64,000 nucleotides of DNA from Mytilus edulis (lineage: Eukaryota; Mollusca; Bivalvia; Mytilida; Mytilidae), in contig NC_092348.1 of the NCBI RefSeq assembly GCF_963676685.1, forward strand, positions 18,761,386-18,825,385, in the 5' to 3' direction. Numbering within the stretch: the stretch's first letter is position 1; every line of letters begins with the position of its first letter. Of the stretch, positions 23,126 to 35,285 are shown in pieces. The notes under the pieces are model-generated. The model was not told where the DNA came from, searched no databases, and was given only the letters and a program-made list of their open reading frames with translations. The translations under genes were made by a program, and so were the position numbers.

Positions 23126-23870
23126 TAAAGTGGATATATGTGTCATTATTTCAACAGATTTTTCAGTTAGTTATAAGGGCCAAGACCTGTTGAAAGTGGA
23201 TGAATAAAGTTAGAAAGTCCCTTAGGAAATAATGTGTTAATTTAATATCAGAAGAGGATGACCTTTACCACTTATATCTTGCATATTTGCATATTAATTG
23301 TATCTTCACACACTTAACAAAACCTCCATGCCTTGAAGTATGGCAATATTAAGAGAAGTAAAGTTGATTTGTACTCTACAGTAAACCGTTCGTTAAACAT
23401 CGATTACATAATACTTCCATGGTCTGGTCGGAGCCGTATGAAAAATTATTTTAGTCTTCGTGATGTATTATGCTGGTATGATAATAGACATACAGTAGTG
23501 TTGATTTACTATACGTCTGGACATAAGTCATATTAAATTAACGAGGAATATTAACAGTATAATACATTTTCTGAACAAACGGATATAAGTGTAAACTAAA
23601 ATATATTTTATCATAAGATATGGTTTATTAAATTAACACAGAGTTACCCATCTGACTTCTGGTTAAACACGGTCCCAAATGTTGCAAAGCACCTCAGTGA
23701 CAAATATGGTGTTGTCTCCGGAGATAGATTCTTAAATAACATCTTTTTTTAGTATAAAACACATACATTAACTACTACACAAATAAATCTGATTTAAGCA
23801 AAATACTCAACTTAATGTACATTCTGAATCTTTGAACCATGTTAATTAACAAACTCAAAACTATCAGTAT
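23126..23870. other. intergenic, no gene supported
   Basis: A 67-codon open frame at 23333-23536 (+) has no family signature or splice context. Confidence 0.4.
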
Positions 23871-25145
23871 TAGGCCGTGTTTACATTGGCCTAAACTCGG
23901 TGTTGTGTAAGTGTAACTCACACGTAAACTCAACACAATTACGTTCCCATTGATAAAACTCAATGTTTACATGTAGTTTAAATCATAATTTGTCTACATG
24001 CAGTCAATAGTCAATGTAGGCCTTGTGTAGGTTAAGTGTAGGCATTTATAACTTTAATTTTAATAAGTATATTTAAGAAAGGAATAACTTTTGAATAAAA
24101 TTGATATTCATAACAATTATTAATAAAGTTCTTTACAGAACTATTTGTCTCAACTTTATATAATTATTTGTTATAAAAAAAAGCTTTAGGTAGCTTTATT
24201 AACACTTAATCAAAACTCAAAGCATCATCATTGCCGAACAAATAATTCATTTGAAAAGGTCTTCTCGAATCTACTGGACGTACACTGAAATATTTGCGAC
24301 TGGTCTTTACTTAAAAAACGATTCATTCTGAAATGCATTAGTAAAAAAATGCGAATTAAATTGTATTGTTTGTCTAGTATCGCAGTTTCGTTAAAATACG
24401 CTTAGAAATAAAAAAAAAAAAAAAACCATCAACATCTCCCTTTTTTTAATACTCCGTGGAGAAGATACAGCATTTGAAAGAAGCAGAAAAGATAAAAAAA
24501 AATACATGTAGTGATCCTTAACATTTAAACCTTTTTCTTTGTCTGTAAGCACGCTGCTGCAGCCTACGCTTTGTAATGCATAATCGAAACATCTTTAGTA
24601 TCTTCAACTACTGCAAGTCGTCAAAATGGCTTTCATTAAGGAGCAACCATTTAATTTGAAAAGGGGGGGGGGTTCTGAGTCAGATTTGAACGTTTTTATT
24701 CAGATTTTTATATGCCAGCAGTCAAATAACTTTTTTCAATATTTAACACTGTAATGTATGGGGAAACTCTGGATTCAGAATAATTTTTTTTATCAATTCT
24801 ATGACCAGAATAATTTTTTTTATCAAATTGGGGATCAGAATATTTTTCTTGAAAAAAAAACACCCCCCTTTTTGAAGTCATATGGTCGTTCTCTTACTGC
24901 TAGAAAAGTTGTCCGAAAATTTTGAATTCGGTTCTACCAGAGAGGTTGTCTAATATAACCTCCTTGGTTCTACGTAATGAACATTTAAATGACATATAGT
25001 TTACAAGTGTGATCAAATCTTATGTACAGGTAATTAAACAAGGTTTATAGATGTGAACAAATTTAATGTGAAACCAGTGTACATTGCCTTACACTAAATG
25101 TAAACATGTTTACTGTACATGGCTTTTGGTGTGAAGACGGCCTTA
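23871..25145. mobile_element. possible 1.3-kb DNA transposon with imperfect ends
   Basis: The left end TTAGGCCGTGTTTACATTGG resembles the reverse complement of the right end (GTGTGAAGACGGCCTTA), sharing TA(A)GGCCGT and then TT-ACA. Subterminal sequence on both sides is rich in GTAAACT/GTTTAC and TTGTGTAAG/CTTACAC words. No coding frame. The ends are imperfect, so the boundaries are tentative. Confidence 0.45.
24637..24896. mobile_element. 260-bp MITE with G-run ends, nested
   Basis: The left end TAAGGAGCAACCATTTAATT ... GGGGGG is mirrored by CCCCCC ... ATATGGTCGTTCTCTTA on the right. Between them ATCAGAATAATTTTTTT-like units repeat three times. It lies inside the larger element at 23871-25145. 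Confidence 0.6.
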
Positions 25146-25161
25146 GTTGTATATAGATATC

Positions 25162-25306
25162 GGATGATGTGGTGTAAGTGTCAATGAGACAACTCTCAAT
25201 CCAAAAAACAATTTCTAAAAGTAAACCATTATAAGTCACGGCCTACAAAATGGAGCCTTGGCTCACACCGAACAACAAGCTATTAAGGACCCCAAAATTA
25301 CTAGTA
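25162..25306 (-). repeat. family A dispersed repeat
   Basis: GATGATGTGGTGTAAGTGTC, AATGAGACAACTCTCAATCC, AGCCTTGGCTCACACCGAAC, CCCCAAAATTACTAGTA; same subtype as 14.75 kb. It directly follows the end of the 23.87-25.15 kb element. Confidence 0.75.
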
Positions 25307-27096
25307 TATTATATTTTAGGTATGATTTTTTAAATTGTATACAAGGACATGTATATTGTAATGTACTGGCTTAATTTTAGGCCACCTCAGTGAATCACTC
25401 GTACAAGGTATCTAACTGATCGTAATACTAATCGTTTTCAATTAGGCGAAAATGCATTTAAAGATATTAAATTCAAATAATGTCCAATTCGAATTCGTTT
25501 ACATACATTCAAATCCAAAAGACAACAGCGTAATATAATCATCCACGTCCTGATGTTAAATGCTAATGATCCGTGCTAAAGAGACAGTTATTTAGCTATA
25601 TTAATGTAAATTTAAAGGTAGATTCAAAGCAGAAATGAAATCATAAAGTTAACACTATTTTGATCTTTAGTCCTGACGTCGAACAATTTTGATTGTTGAA
25701 GAGATTTCTTACCTTGTGTTAAATAAGCTATTCAAGATGAACAAATGATGTCGTTTACACCAGTAACCTTCGTATTTACAAAAGCTTAATATCACGACAT
25801 AATTTATTTCTGATTTTAATCTGGAAACTGTCTAGACACATAATAAGTAGCCATTGTTACAACTTTGGGAATCTTATTACCGGTATTTTACTTCAAAATG
25901 TTAAATTTCATACCTCTATTATAGGATCTTCATTGGTTGGATTTGATCATTGTGTAAGTTTCCTTCTGTGGTTTCCCTCTAATTATATAAGTATGTCATG
26001 ACATTTAGATTGATATCAAACGTTGTATTTACGCAATTAGACTCTTATTTGACCAACATATAGTTTTTTCAATTAACTTCATTTCACTTACAACGATTTT
26101 AATCTGCTAGAAATGATTTAGTTTTGTATGGTTGTTTTATCTTAAAAAAATCAGTTAACACAAGAAATATTTAAAAAAGTAAGATACGTGAAAATTTATA
26201 ACTTACGAACTTTATAATAACTAAACACAATTACTGAATAGTCGTGCTGTTTTGATGACCTATCTGGGGCATCGGGTTGATTTCTGCTCTTTGGTCTGTT
26301 AGTTCTGTTTGAAACATCGATATGCATTCCCTATTTCCGTTTTTATAAAAATTTGTTTAAGACATTCTATAGATATAGTATAAGAGTACAAAATAACTTA
26401 TTCAATAACCATGAATATACAAAATCATTATACAATTGAGCAACAGTGAATTATTCTCCCGTTAAGTATAACTTTGTCCCAGACATCTTATATTTTCAAT
26501 AACAAAATTATTGCAAACGTACCACAAACTCCCAATCGCATTTTATTCGTTGTTTCTCTTAAAATCCGAACCGTATGTTCACTTGTTAGTAATTAAGTCG
26601 TAGCGTACATTCGTGGTTGAGTTTTTTTTTTTTATTTAAGTTATTCGAGGCCGTTTAATTTCTACCAGTAACGCAGTTCTTGCAGGACTGTTTTTGTTAT
26701 TGGTTTTATTTGTTTGTGTGGGGGAAGGGGGGTAAACGTTTTTTTTAACACAAATTCATGTTGGTTTGTTCAACACATTTTCTTACTCTTTTTTTTTAAC
26801 AATATAGGGCTGGTTTCAAAAATATGTCTGTAGCACCGAGAAAAGTATGAAATAATTTCATTTGTATTTATATACAATATCAATTTAAGGTGACATTGAA
26901 AACATTTGCCAACCTAGTTTATTTGTGAAAGTCGTGGATGTGACTTCTTTGAAATTTAGAAAGTTTACTTAACTTTCATTAGTCTTAAAGCTGTGGATGT
27001 CTGAAAGAACGTTTTACTTTATAGACAAAGTTGAATCTGGGTTATCAACATTAACAAAAATAAAGATAGTTTGTTGTACAGTTTGTCATGATAATT
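25307..27096. other. intergenic, no gene seen
   Basis: AT-rich. A diverged family B fragment is visible at about 26281-26342 (TTTCTGCTCTTTGGTCTGTT ... CATTCCCTATTTCCGTTTTT). Confidence 0.45.
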
Positions 27097-27180
27097 GATC
27101 TGAGCGTCACTGATGAGTCTTACGAATTCGAATTTCGCCTCTGGTGTATTAAATTATATTCCTGGTACCTTTGATAACTA
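27097..27180 (-). repeat. family C repeat, diverged copy
   Basis: TGAGCGTCACTGATGAGTCT ... TTCCTGGTACCTTTGATAAC. The CG-rich core seen in other copies (GACGAAACGCGCGTCTGGCG type) has decayed to GAATTCGAATTTCGCCTCTG, as expected for loss of methylated CpG. Confidence 0.7.
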
Positions 27181-28134
27181 TTCAATGTGAATCACGCATT
27201 GTCCAATGGATAAATTTTTGAATGTTTATGTTTTTTCCAATACATTGACATTTGTAAATTAAGAGAAGGAAATATCTCCCAAAGCTATGCTATAGTAACA
27301 AAGAGACGAAAACACCATAAATGTCTTTGTTTGTCATACCTTCATGTAATTTTCATTCTTATGAAGCATTGTCTGGACGGAAGGGACAAACAACCTGCAG
27401 TTACAGAGTAATGAATGCAATATGTCAAATGAACTGCTTGATAAAACATATTTAATTCAATATGTCATGTATAAAAGTATATAGACATGCCGGAAGGTTC
27501 ATTACCTTTTTCAATTACAAAACTTTATAACATTGTTTATTACATGTTAAACAATATTATTGAAACGGCTGTCAGTTCAGCACTATAATTTGTTATTTTT
27601 GCTGCCAAAATATTCCCTTGGAATTGGTAATCTAGTCTAGGGTCAATGTAAGCTGTTGTTTTCAATTGATTTTCTGTGTCTTTGTCTGAACAAATTATTC
27701 TCCTTATTCTAATATAACAATGAGTTAGCGTCCTGAAAAAAAATGAGCATAACAAGGACTATAAAAATTATACGTTATAATTGTTTACTAGGATAAATAT
27801 CTTTTTTCAAAACAGAGAAACCCTGAAACATTTGTTTGCTTCGTAAATCTAAGTAGTAATATCTTGTAAAACATCTCATCTTTAAATCTATTAGGTCACG
27901 AGAATACCTTAATGTCTGCACAGAAATGCTGATTGTTTAAAAGTTTTGTATATATATGATGATGTTGTCTGATGTTTAGTTTTACATTTTTGATTAACAA
28001 TACATCGAAAGGTTCTAGCAAGCATGCATACTAGAGTTATAAGTCTATCATTTATTTTAGGAACTTGTAGAAATCCTTTTTTGATATATGAACCATCTTG
28101 ATTGGAATAACAAATACTATTATTTTACTGTGTG
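27181..28134. other. intergenic, no gene seen
   Basis: The minus-strand open frame at 27540-27755 (71 codons) has no recognisable motif. Confidence 0.4.
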
Positions 28135-28310
28135 TGTTGCATTGGTTTTTTTTTATGTACTTCAGTGTTTCTGTTGTTTCGTTGTTTTCCTCTTATATTT
28201 GACGTGTTTCCCTCAATTTAAGTTTGTAACCCGGATTAGTTGTTTCTTAATCGATTTATGAATTTCGCACAGCGGTATACTACTGTTGCCTTTATTTAGA
28301 TTTTTGTAGA
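28135..28310 (+). repeat. family D repeat (retroelement-tail-like)
   Basis: TTCAGTGTTTCTGTTGTTTC, GTGTTTCCCTCAATTTAAGT TTGTAACCCGG, ATCGATTTATGAATTTCG, ACTACTGTTGCCTTTATTTA. The same series of landmarks is at 40690-40860. Confidence 0.6.
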
Positions 28311-28864
28311 AAATCAACATTTTGGTGGGTTTTTGATTGGTTGTATGAACAGAATATTCCTTTTAGCGTTTGTATTTCAATCAGTACTAAATGTGTGCCA
28401 TTGCTGACCGCTTTGGTACATTTGTAGTAAGTCCGATGAAGCAGCTAGAAATATGATAATCATGAAAAATATTCATAAATCGGTTTTTAATTCACATTCA
28501 AATATAGTCTTTCCAATGACGAATGCACACAGCAGTGTTAGCTTTAGATCCCTAAATAGATAAAAAGACTTCAGCTGTATCGAGGTAATCACTTTGCATT
28601 TTCAAAAGACAGCTTATATTGATCTGCTCACCTCTGTCTTTTAATACTTTTTGCAAGAATTACTGTGCCTTTTAACTTTTACAAGCCAATGTGTATTCAA
28701 ATTAATAATATATTATAATATTATGAAAGATAAATGTTCTCATCCTTATTATGTGTTAAGTTTTAGCAGCTTGACCTGAAAGTTTAATAAATTTTCATTT
28801 CCTGTTTTCTTCCTCGTGATTTTAAATTAAAATAGATTAATCATTAAGCAAAACAATGCTGCTA

Positions 28865-29128
28865 TAACATACCTGCCAACTTTTCAAACTGCCCATTGGG
28901 GTTTTGCGTGTAAGATTGCTGTCATAGTCCTCAAAAACCTCCAAGGGAGCCTTCAAATACATTTAACTGTTGATTTTTTTGGCTTCTTTATACTTTAGAA
29001 GACTTATGTCATTGTAAAATTAATTGTTTTGTATAAAATTGTGGACAAAATTGCTCTTTCAAAAGTTCATTTTGGGAGCCTCCATTGGGGAAATCCCACG
29101 CAAATAGTGACAGTTGGCAGGTATGTTA
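28865..29128. mobile_element. 264-bp MITE with 16-bp terminal inverted repeats
   Basis: It starts TAACATACCTGCCAAC and ends GTTGGCAGGTATGTTA, with TA at each outer edge compatible with a Tc1/mariner-type TA target. Inner sequences GCCCATTGGGGTTTTGCGTG and CATTGGGGAAATCCCACGC also pair loosely. Confidence 0.8.
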
Positions 29129-29624
29129 CTATGAATGAACCAACTTTTAGATAGCTAAGGAACTCAATAACTAACGTCTTTACTTGTTTTACACATGTTG
29201 TAAAGTTTCTTAGTAGCTTTCTTGTATAAACTTGCTAGTTTTGTAAATTGAAATGTTTCATATGTTTCAGGTCGTGGCTTTTGATAGCCGCCGACTATAT
29301 GTTTTTTTTCTCATTCTTAAAGGCTGTATGTTTGTCTATAGTTGCCTACGTACATTCTTTTTGGTGGATAGTTGATTCAGTGGCAATCATTCAACATGAA
29401 CATATTTATATTGTGCTTGATTGCTAGCTTTGGGGTCGTTTGTGTTGTTTATATTTTAGAGTATTGCTTTTTATCTTTTGATATTAACTGAATAACAAGA
29501 TTTTGTTTCGATCATCATTGTCGAAATGTACGTACACATACCATGCATCGAATAAGATTCGGTATCAAAATTTCTCTATTATCTAGTAAATTCATAAATA
29601 TAATACGATCTCTGTATTGAATAT
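29129..29624. other. intergenic with degraded family A scraps
   Basis: 29265-29400 holds weak family A landmarks (AAAGGCTGTATG, TGGTGGATAGTTGATTCAGT GGCAATCATTC). No gene seen. Confidence 0.35.
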
Positions 29625-29735
29625 AGTTATCAAAGGTACCAGGCTTATAATTTATTACGCAAGACGCGCGTTTCGTCTACATAAGACTCATTTGTGACTC
29701 TCAGATCAATTTAGTTATAAAGCCAAACAAATACA
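29625..29735 (+). repeat. family C repeat
   Basis: TAGTTATCAAAGGTACCAGG, GACGCGCGTTTCGTCTACAT AAGACTCAT, then TATAAAGCCAAACAAATAC. This is the copy closest to the insertion at 2572-2766. Confidence 0.75.
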
Positions 29736-30394
29736 ACAGTAAAACATGTCATGTTTGTAAAATTTAATTAAACTGCATTATAAAAAGATTAGAAATGTAT
29801 TTTGTATGTACAAAAAGGGTTTACGATCTTAGATTTACATAAATACATGTACATACAATGATTACCAGCAACGGCGGTGTGTGTCAGTATGCGTTTCAAA
29901 TTCTTTCCAGTAGATTGATTCAACTTTTGGTTTTGAAGCATTTGATATAATTCGAATTAGTCTATGTTATTTCTATGTTCAAACAAAAAAAAAAACAGAT
30001 GTGTTTAGTTTTTTTTCCGTGCTGTCAATTGATTTATGCAATGTGCATTTACATATATCTGTTATCAATTCATGATTGTTTGCTTTTTACTTTTATGTTG
30101 ATGATGTCTTGGATTTTACTGTTCTTTAAGTTCTAAATATTTATAATAGATGTACTTATGCCAAATTGCTTCGGAATTGTTAACCGAACACTTCAACAAA
30201 CGATACAAGCAAATAATACGGCCCTTAGTATATGATGATCAAACCAAATCCACATAATCATTTCAATTCAAGATTTATTTAATTAACAAGCTTAACTGAT
30301 TTCCCAAAAAAATATTGAACATGTTAACCAAGTCAGAAGAAGAAAATATGTGAAATGAAAGAATTAAACGGAACTATTTTTTTACATAAATAAA
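29736..30394. other. intergenic, no gene seen
   Basis: AT-rich, with short A and T runs only. Confidence 0.45.
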
Positions 30395-30512
30395 ACCGTT
30401 AGTTTTCTCGTTTGCATTGTTTTACAATTCGGGTCCTTTTATTGCTGACTATGCGGTATGGGCTTTGCTCACTGTTGAAGGCCGTACGGTGACATATAGT
30501 TATGCGGTAGTG
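30395..30512 (+). repeat. family A repeat, middle part
   Basis: CCGTTAGTTTTCTCGTTTGC, GACTATGCGGTATGGGCTTT GCTCA, GTTGAAGGCCGTACGGTGAC. Confidence 0.7.
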
Positions 30513-30650
30513 GGCATGAATTTACCATCGAACTTTTAAACAACCATTTATTTATTTGGGAAGTATAATCTGAAGATTTGTAAATTTTAACTGAGACGCG
30601 ACTGAAAAGGATCTTTGTTGTCGATCGTTAATTTGTTTCATTTTTAATGT

Positions 30651-30804
30651 AGTCATTTTGGGGCCCTTTAAAGCTTGCTGTTTTGATGTAAGCCAAGTCT
30701 CCATATAGAAGGCTTAACTTTGACCTTTAATGTTTTACTTTTTACACATTGTGACTAGAATTGAGAGTCTCATTTGCACTCATACCGCATCTTCTTATTT
30801 TAAG
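30651..30804 (+). repeat. family A repeat, 3' part
   Basis: TTTTGGGGCCCTTTAAAGCT, GTAAGCCAAGTCTCC, GAGAGTCTCATTTGCACTCA TACCGCATCTTCTTATTTTA. Confidence 0.7.
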
Positions 30805-31145
30805 TAATAGTTAGTAAATATCTAAAACTACGAAGTACTTTTGTACATATGTTTGATACAAAGGTAAATTGATAGTAGTGAAGGAATTAAGCAAAAGCAC
30901 TGAAGTATTACTAGTTACACTTAATAAAAGCCGAGATGAAATGATATATTATGGGATATTTAGCTACATAATTAAGCAGCATATATATGACTTATGCGGA
31001 GAGCAAAGACCTTAATATCGTAAAAAAATAGAATTTTATTCTTTAGAAAATCCTTGTAGTATTTACTTCATATCACCAACACACTATGTGTTGCTTTGTC
31101 AATTACAAAGAGGTTTTCGAAGTTTGGTCATTATGTACCCTTTTA

Positions 31146-32407
31146 TTCATCTCTAAATTACAGTTTCTTTTATCTACAAGTTTTTCAAATATAGAACAAC
31201 AACTGTAAAATGTTTTGGTTTCTTCGTTCCATATGTCTTTGATATATTTTCAATACCAATTGACTTCTTACAAATTTTAAAAATTGATAATGAAATTAAT
31301 GAAAAGACAAACATAGAATTGAAACTTTCTAATGAAATGGTTATATTAGACAGAAATGGAAAAAAAATCAAACCTAAAGAATTAAAACTCAAATATATTC
31401 GAGACATGATTAATAAGAATATATATCCAAAATGTCAAATAAAATGGCAAGAATTTTATGGCCACGAAATTAATTGGAAAATAGTATAGGGCAATTTGAA
31501 AAAGTTAATGTCACCAATAAAATGAAAAAAATTCAATGGAAATGCATACACAATATCATATATACGGAAAGTAGACTTTAAAAAATGCAATTGTCAAACG
31601 AAAAATGTCATATTTGCCAAACTACTAATAATACTGAAAATCTGCAACATTTATTTTTCGATTGCAATACAACAAAATTAATCATTAGTAAAATCAAAGA
31701 TATTTTTACATTATGGAATGTTCAATTAGATGATGAAAATTTAAAACATTTTATGCTTTTGGGAGATAGCAGTGGTCAATCGAACCAAACTTTACATGTA
31801 AATCTTTTTTTTATTTTGACAAAATGGTCCTTGTGGAAAATAAGAAACAAAATCAAATATGATGGGATAAAAATGTCCTCTACATATATTTTGAATCTTT
31901 GGAAATCATACATGATAACACATCTGAAATCTGAACCCTGTTACTTATCGAATAATACATTAGACAAAGAGAAAATAAACACATACCTCGCAGGAGATAA
32001 CAGTCACGATGTTATGTGGTCTGTTTTTTTAATATCTCTTTAATTTATATTGATTACGGCAATCCATGGTTTAAAGATGCACTCGATTATGTTATAATTT
32101 TATGTGAATCTAGTTTAAAGGTGCACTCATTTATGTTATAATGTTATATTATTTATAACTAGTATTACATTCTAGAAAGATATTTCTTTTTTCACTCATT
32201 GTCATATAAAAGAATATAAGCATTATTACATGTATACTATTTTTTTCTGATAATACAGTGCACTTTTTCAGCCTTCTGCTTCCCGGACAGTTGGTTTAAA
32301 TGTAAACGGGAATCCACAGTTTGCATCCTGGGCAACTGAGGAAATTATAAACAGGAAATATTTGGAATAAACAAGTATCAATTTAAAAAAAAAAAAAAAA
32401 AAAAAAA
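31146..32407 (+). mobile_element. 5'-truncated L1-like retrotransposon with poly(A) tail
   Basis: A diverged ORF2 C-terminal region is followed by about 340 bp of 3' UTR, an AATAAA signal at 32366-32371 and a poly(A) run of about 23 nt ending at 32407. The first coding block (to a stop at 31487-31489) reads in one frame. The second block (from 31492) reads in another, with an in-frame TAA near 31580. The 5' end is ragged and I cannot place a target-site duplication with confidence. L1-clade membership is inferred from the C-terminal zinc-binding pattern and the poly(A) tail. Confidence 0.65.
31492..32043 (+). pseudogene. ORF2 C-terminal fragment of the L1-like element
   Basis: The fragment includes IQWKCIHNIIYTESRL, which matches the usual f-x-W-k-x-x-h-x-i-x-T pattern just before the C-terminal zinc motif of L1-type ORF2 proteins. 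After a stop at about 31580 comes a 152-codon frame with CHICQTTNNTENLQHLFFDC (C-x2-C-x11-H-x4-C) followed by a helical region with LFFILTKWSLWKIRNKIKYD. It is shifted by one base relative to the upstream block (31146-31489) and so is not translatable as one protein. Endonuclease and RT domains are absent. Confidence 0.65.
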
Positions 32408-32692
32408 CAATCAATTTTGTTTATCAAATGTTCTCTGTTTACACCAACAGTTATACATGTAATTGAATGACAAAGCGTCTTTAATGACAGGCCCAATTTT
32501 TTTTCAATCTATTCTAAATGAAGAACTATATGTTGGTCCTTCGTATCAAAAAGTTATATACCTCTCAGACTAGAACAATGTTGATGTGGAATACTATTTT
32601 GCTCCTACAGCCTTTTTTTCTCATTCCGACTGAAAACTGATCATTATATTTTTAAACTACAGAGCAAAAGTCATAATCTTCACTTTTTTCAG
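32408..32692. other. intergenic, no gene seen
   Basis: Between the poly(A) tail and a possible splice acceptor (CACTTTTTTCAG, ending 32692). Confidence 0.4.
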
Positions 32693-32886
32693 ACGCTTCA
32701 ATAATGAACTGTAATCACGTTCTTATAATTGAATTAGATAAAGAAATCTTAAAGAACGACATAAAGCCTCTGTTCCTACACAGAGACATAAAAGTACGCC
32801 TATATCCGGAAATCAGATCATTAAAATTGATAGATACAAGAAGGCGATGCCCTTATACAAGAATGTATAAGGATTCTGCTGTGTGA
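32693..32886 (+). CDS. possible terminal exon of an unidentified gene
   Basis: A strong acceptor (ATCTTCACTTTTTTCAG) is followed by a frame open for about 64 codons, entered in phase 1: ASIMNCNHVLIIELDKEIL ... RRRCPYTRMYKDSAV and then TGA. The composition (mixed charged and hydrophobic) looks more protein-like than most short frames here, but no domain is recognised and no upstream partner exon was found. The L1-like element just upstream may have separated it from its gene. It may equally be chance. Confidence 0.2.
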
Positions 32887-35285
32887 ATCGTTTTTATAAA
32901 CATGCATATAACATTATTTTTTTTTATGTAATTAGAATAAATATATGAAATACAAAGGGTTACATAAACAAAAATTTTGCCGGAAGCGTTTCCACAAAAT
33001 AGTTGTTTGAAATAAAATATTATATTTACATGCAGGGTTTTGTGTAGGCTATGCAATGATATTTGTTTTTGTGTTATCATAAAGGAAAATAGTACAGAGA
33101 AAAAATAATCTTCAGAATTAATCTATTCAAAAATAAAGGTAGGGTTATTGTTGTTTAGTCTGCGATTGATGACAAATATCAAATACATATTCGCTTCCAG
33201 AAAAAGTAAGCAATGAATTTACTATTTACGATCTGCAACCAAGGTCGATTAAGTAAAATGGCCTAACCATTTACTAACTGGAAGAAAAATGAAAAATGTT
33301 ACTAGAGGAAATATCAAAATTCAGGAGTAAAAAGAAACTGGCAACCGTATAAAAAAAGAAAAAAAGGCAAATGGCAATCTACAAAACATTAGACAGAAAA
33401 CTAACGCCTCGGTAACCCGAAACCCATCAAAAACCCGGAACTGATCTAATGATCTACAAAAAGGTACTAGGCAGATCTCGCACCAGGTGTGGTACTGGTC
33501 TCTTTGTTATTAATAAGTACACATTCAGTTAAACATCTCACTCGATACTGATAGGAAATCACGTTAAACCATGCTAGCCATGGAAAATCGAGTGGGATAT
33601 ATTTTTGATATCAACACATCATAGATACCAGATTTAAATTTTATACGGCGAACGCACGACATGTTTCGTCTGCAAAAGACTGCTCGTTATGTTCGAATAA
33701 AGACCAAAATAAGATTTTGCTTTTCATTAACAATTCAAACCCCTCGGAGAGTTTTGCAAATTTCCAACATATAGAATCATATATAGCGTCACAATTCTGT
33801 CCGGACGCGGCTTTCAATTCTACCTCCCGACCAACAAAATGGTTGACCTATTTATATATTTTTAACTGTTGGCTATGAGAAGGCAATGAATGAGTGAACA
33901 TGTCAATATAACTCAACCCAACCAAGGAAAAAAAAGGGAGAATGTGAGAATTCTTGAGAATGAGAAATCGATTTACTTGTGCAATCATCACAAACAATAA
34001 ACAGATATTATGTGGATCATCGAAATAGCATTCCACAGCACAACATACTGAATGTAAAATTATATTAGAATTCAGCATACGATTTCTACTTCAATGTTAA
34101 ACAGTTTTTTTTTACATAGTAATACATTTGTATAAACACATTGTTAATAACTTTAAGAGAACGTAAACAGAAACTATTTCACTAGAATATACTACTGTTG
34201 AAAATCCTTCCATATTTTTATTACGATCTTACTACTGAAATTACTCACTTTATATCGATATAATGTTCTGGTGCGGCGGTATCCTTTGGTGAGTTTGCTC
34301 ATTTCTGTTATATATGTCTTGTATTAAATATGTTCTACCCCTCATCATGTAGAAAACTAAGAATACTTTCAACTTGAAGCATGTATATGTTGTCTTTTTT
34401 AAATGTATTAAGTGTTAGAAAAATATATATCTCATATATTACAGAAGTTGTAATTAATTTATCTTAGTTGATATTGCATCAAACTAAACATACTCTTTTT
34501 AAAAGTGGTTTTCACTATTGATAAAGAAAAACTATACTTGCAGCTATTCATGCATTTGTTCACCTTTTGAAAATGCTCCATACATAAAATGTATATCAGG
34601 AATCGCCAAAAAATACTAGACAGTTCTATAGACCACATCTATCATAAATATCGACCTCCTAGAAAAATAACAGACATACAAACCAAATAGACAAACATGG
34701 TCAACGCAGATCAGATAGCAGGCGTTCCTATAGGCACTATTTTGGTAACGTAAAACCAGTTTCCCATCGTCACAAACTTCCCCGTTACATATCTTGACCA
34801 TGTTCGTCGTACAATGGAAATAACCAATACAAACAATTGTTGAATTTAGCTACCAATAGTATGAACTATAATTTCAACAAAAAAATACGGGATATGGCTT
34901 TGAAAGAGTAACCATTTTTTTCACAACTATAAAAAAATCAAGGTAAGGTACCTACAGCTCTCGGTTAGATACTGCAAAATTAAAAGCAAGACTGATAACA
35001 GGTTTCATAAAGTGTCATCATAAAATTTAATTGATTACGGTTGTATTTTGAAGAGGCCAGTAAGTATTTAAAGTCATCAGAACAGAAGAACACAGTTAAC
35101 GTTTAGTTAAAATATTCCAAGAAACAGACAATCAATAAAGAACCAGTAATTATTAAAATTTAATAGATATTTTTTAAATCGAAATAGTCCAATCTGCTAC
35201 AATAATATGTCACGCAATTGATATCAAAATTCAATGTATAAATCGTGAATGAACTAGTTTCAGTTTCATGCAAGCTTCGTTCAGA
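32887..35285. other. intergenic upstream of the fibrinogen-related gene
   Basis: Contains a repeat patch on the minus strand at about 33330-33500 (AACTAACGCCTCGGTAACCC; GCACCAGGTGTGGTACTGG) and a family C relative at 33612-33710 (ACATCATAGATACCAG, ATGTTTCGTCTGCAAAAGAC). A 61-codon minus frame at 34616-34801 is unidentified. I cannot point to a TATA box with confidence. Confidence 0.4.
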
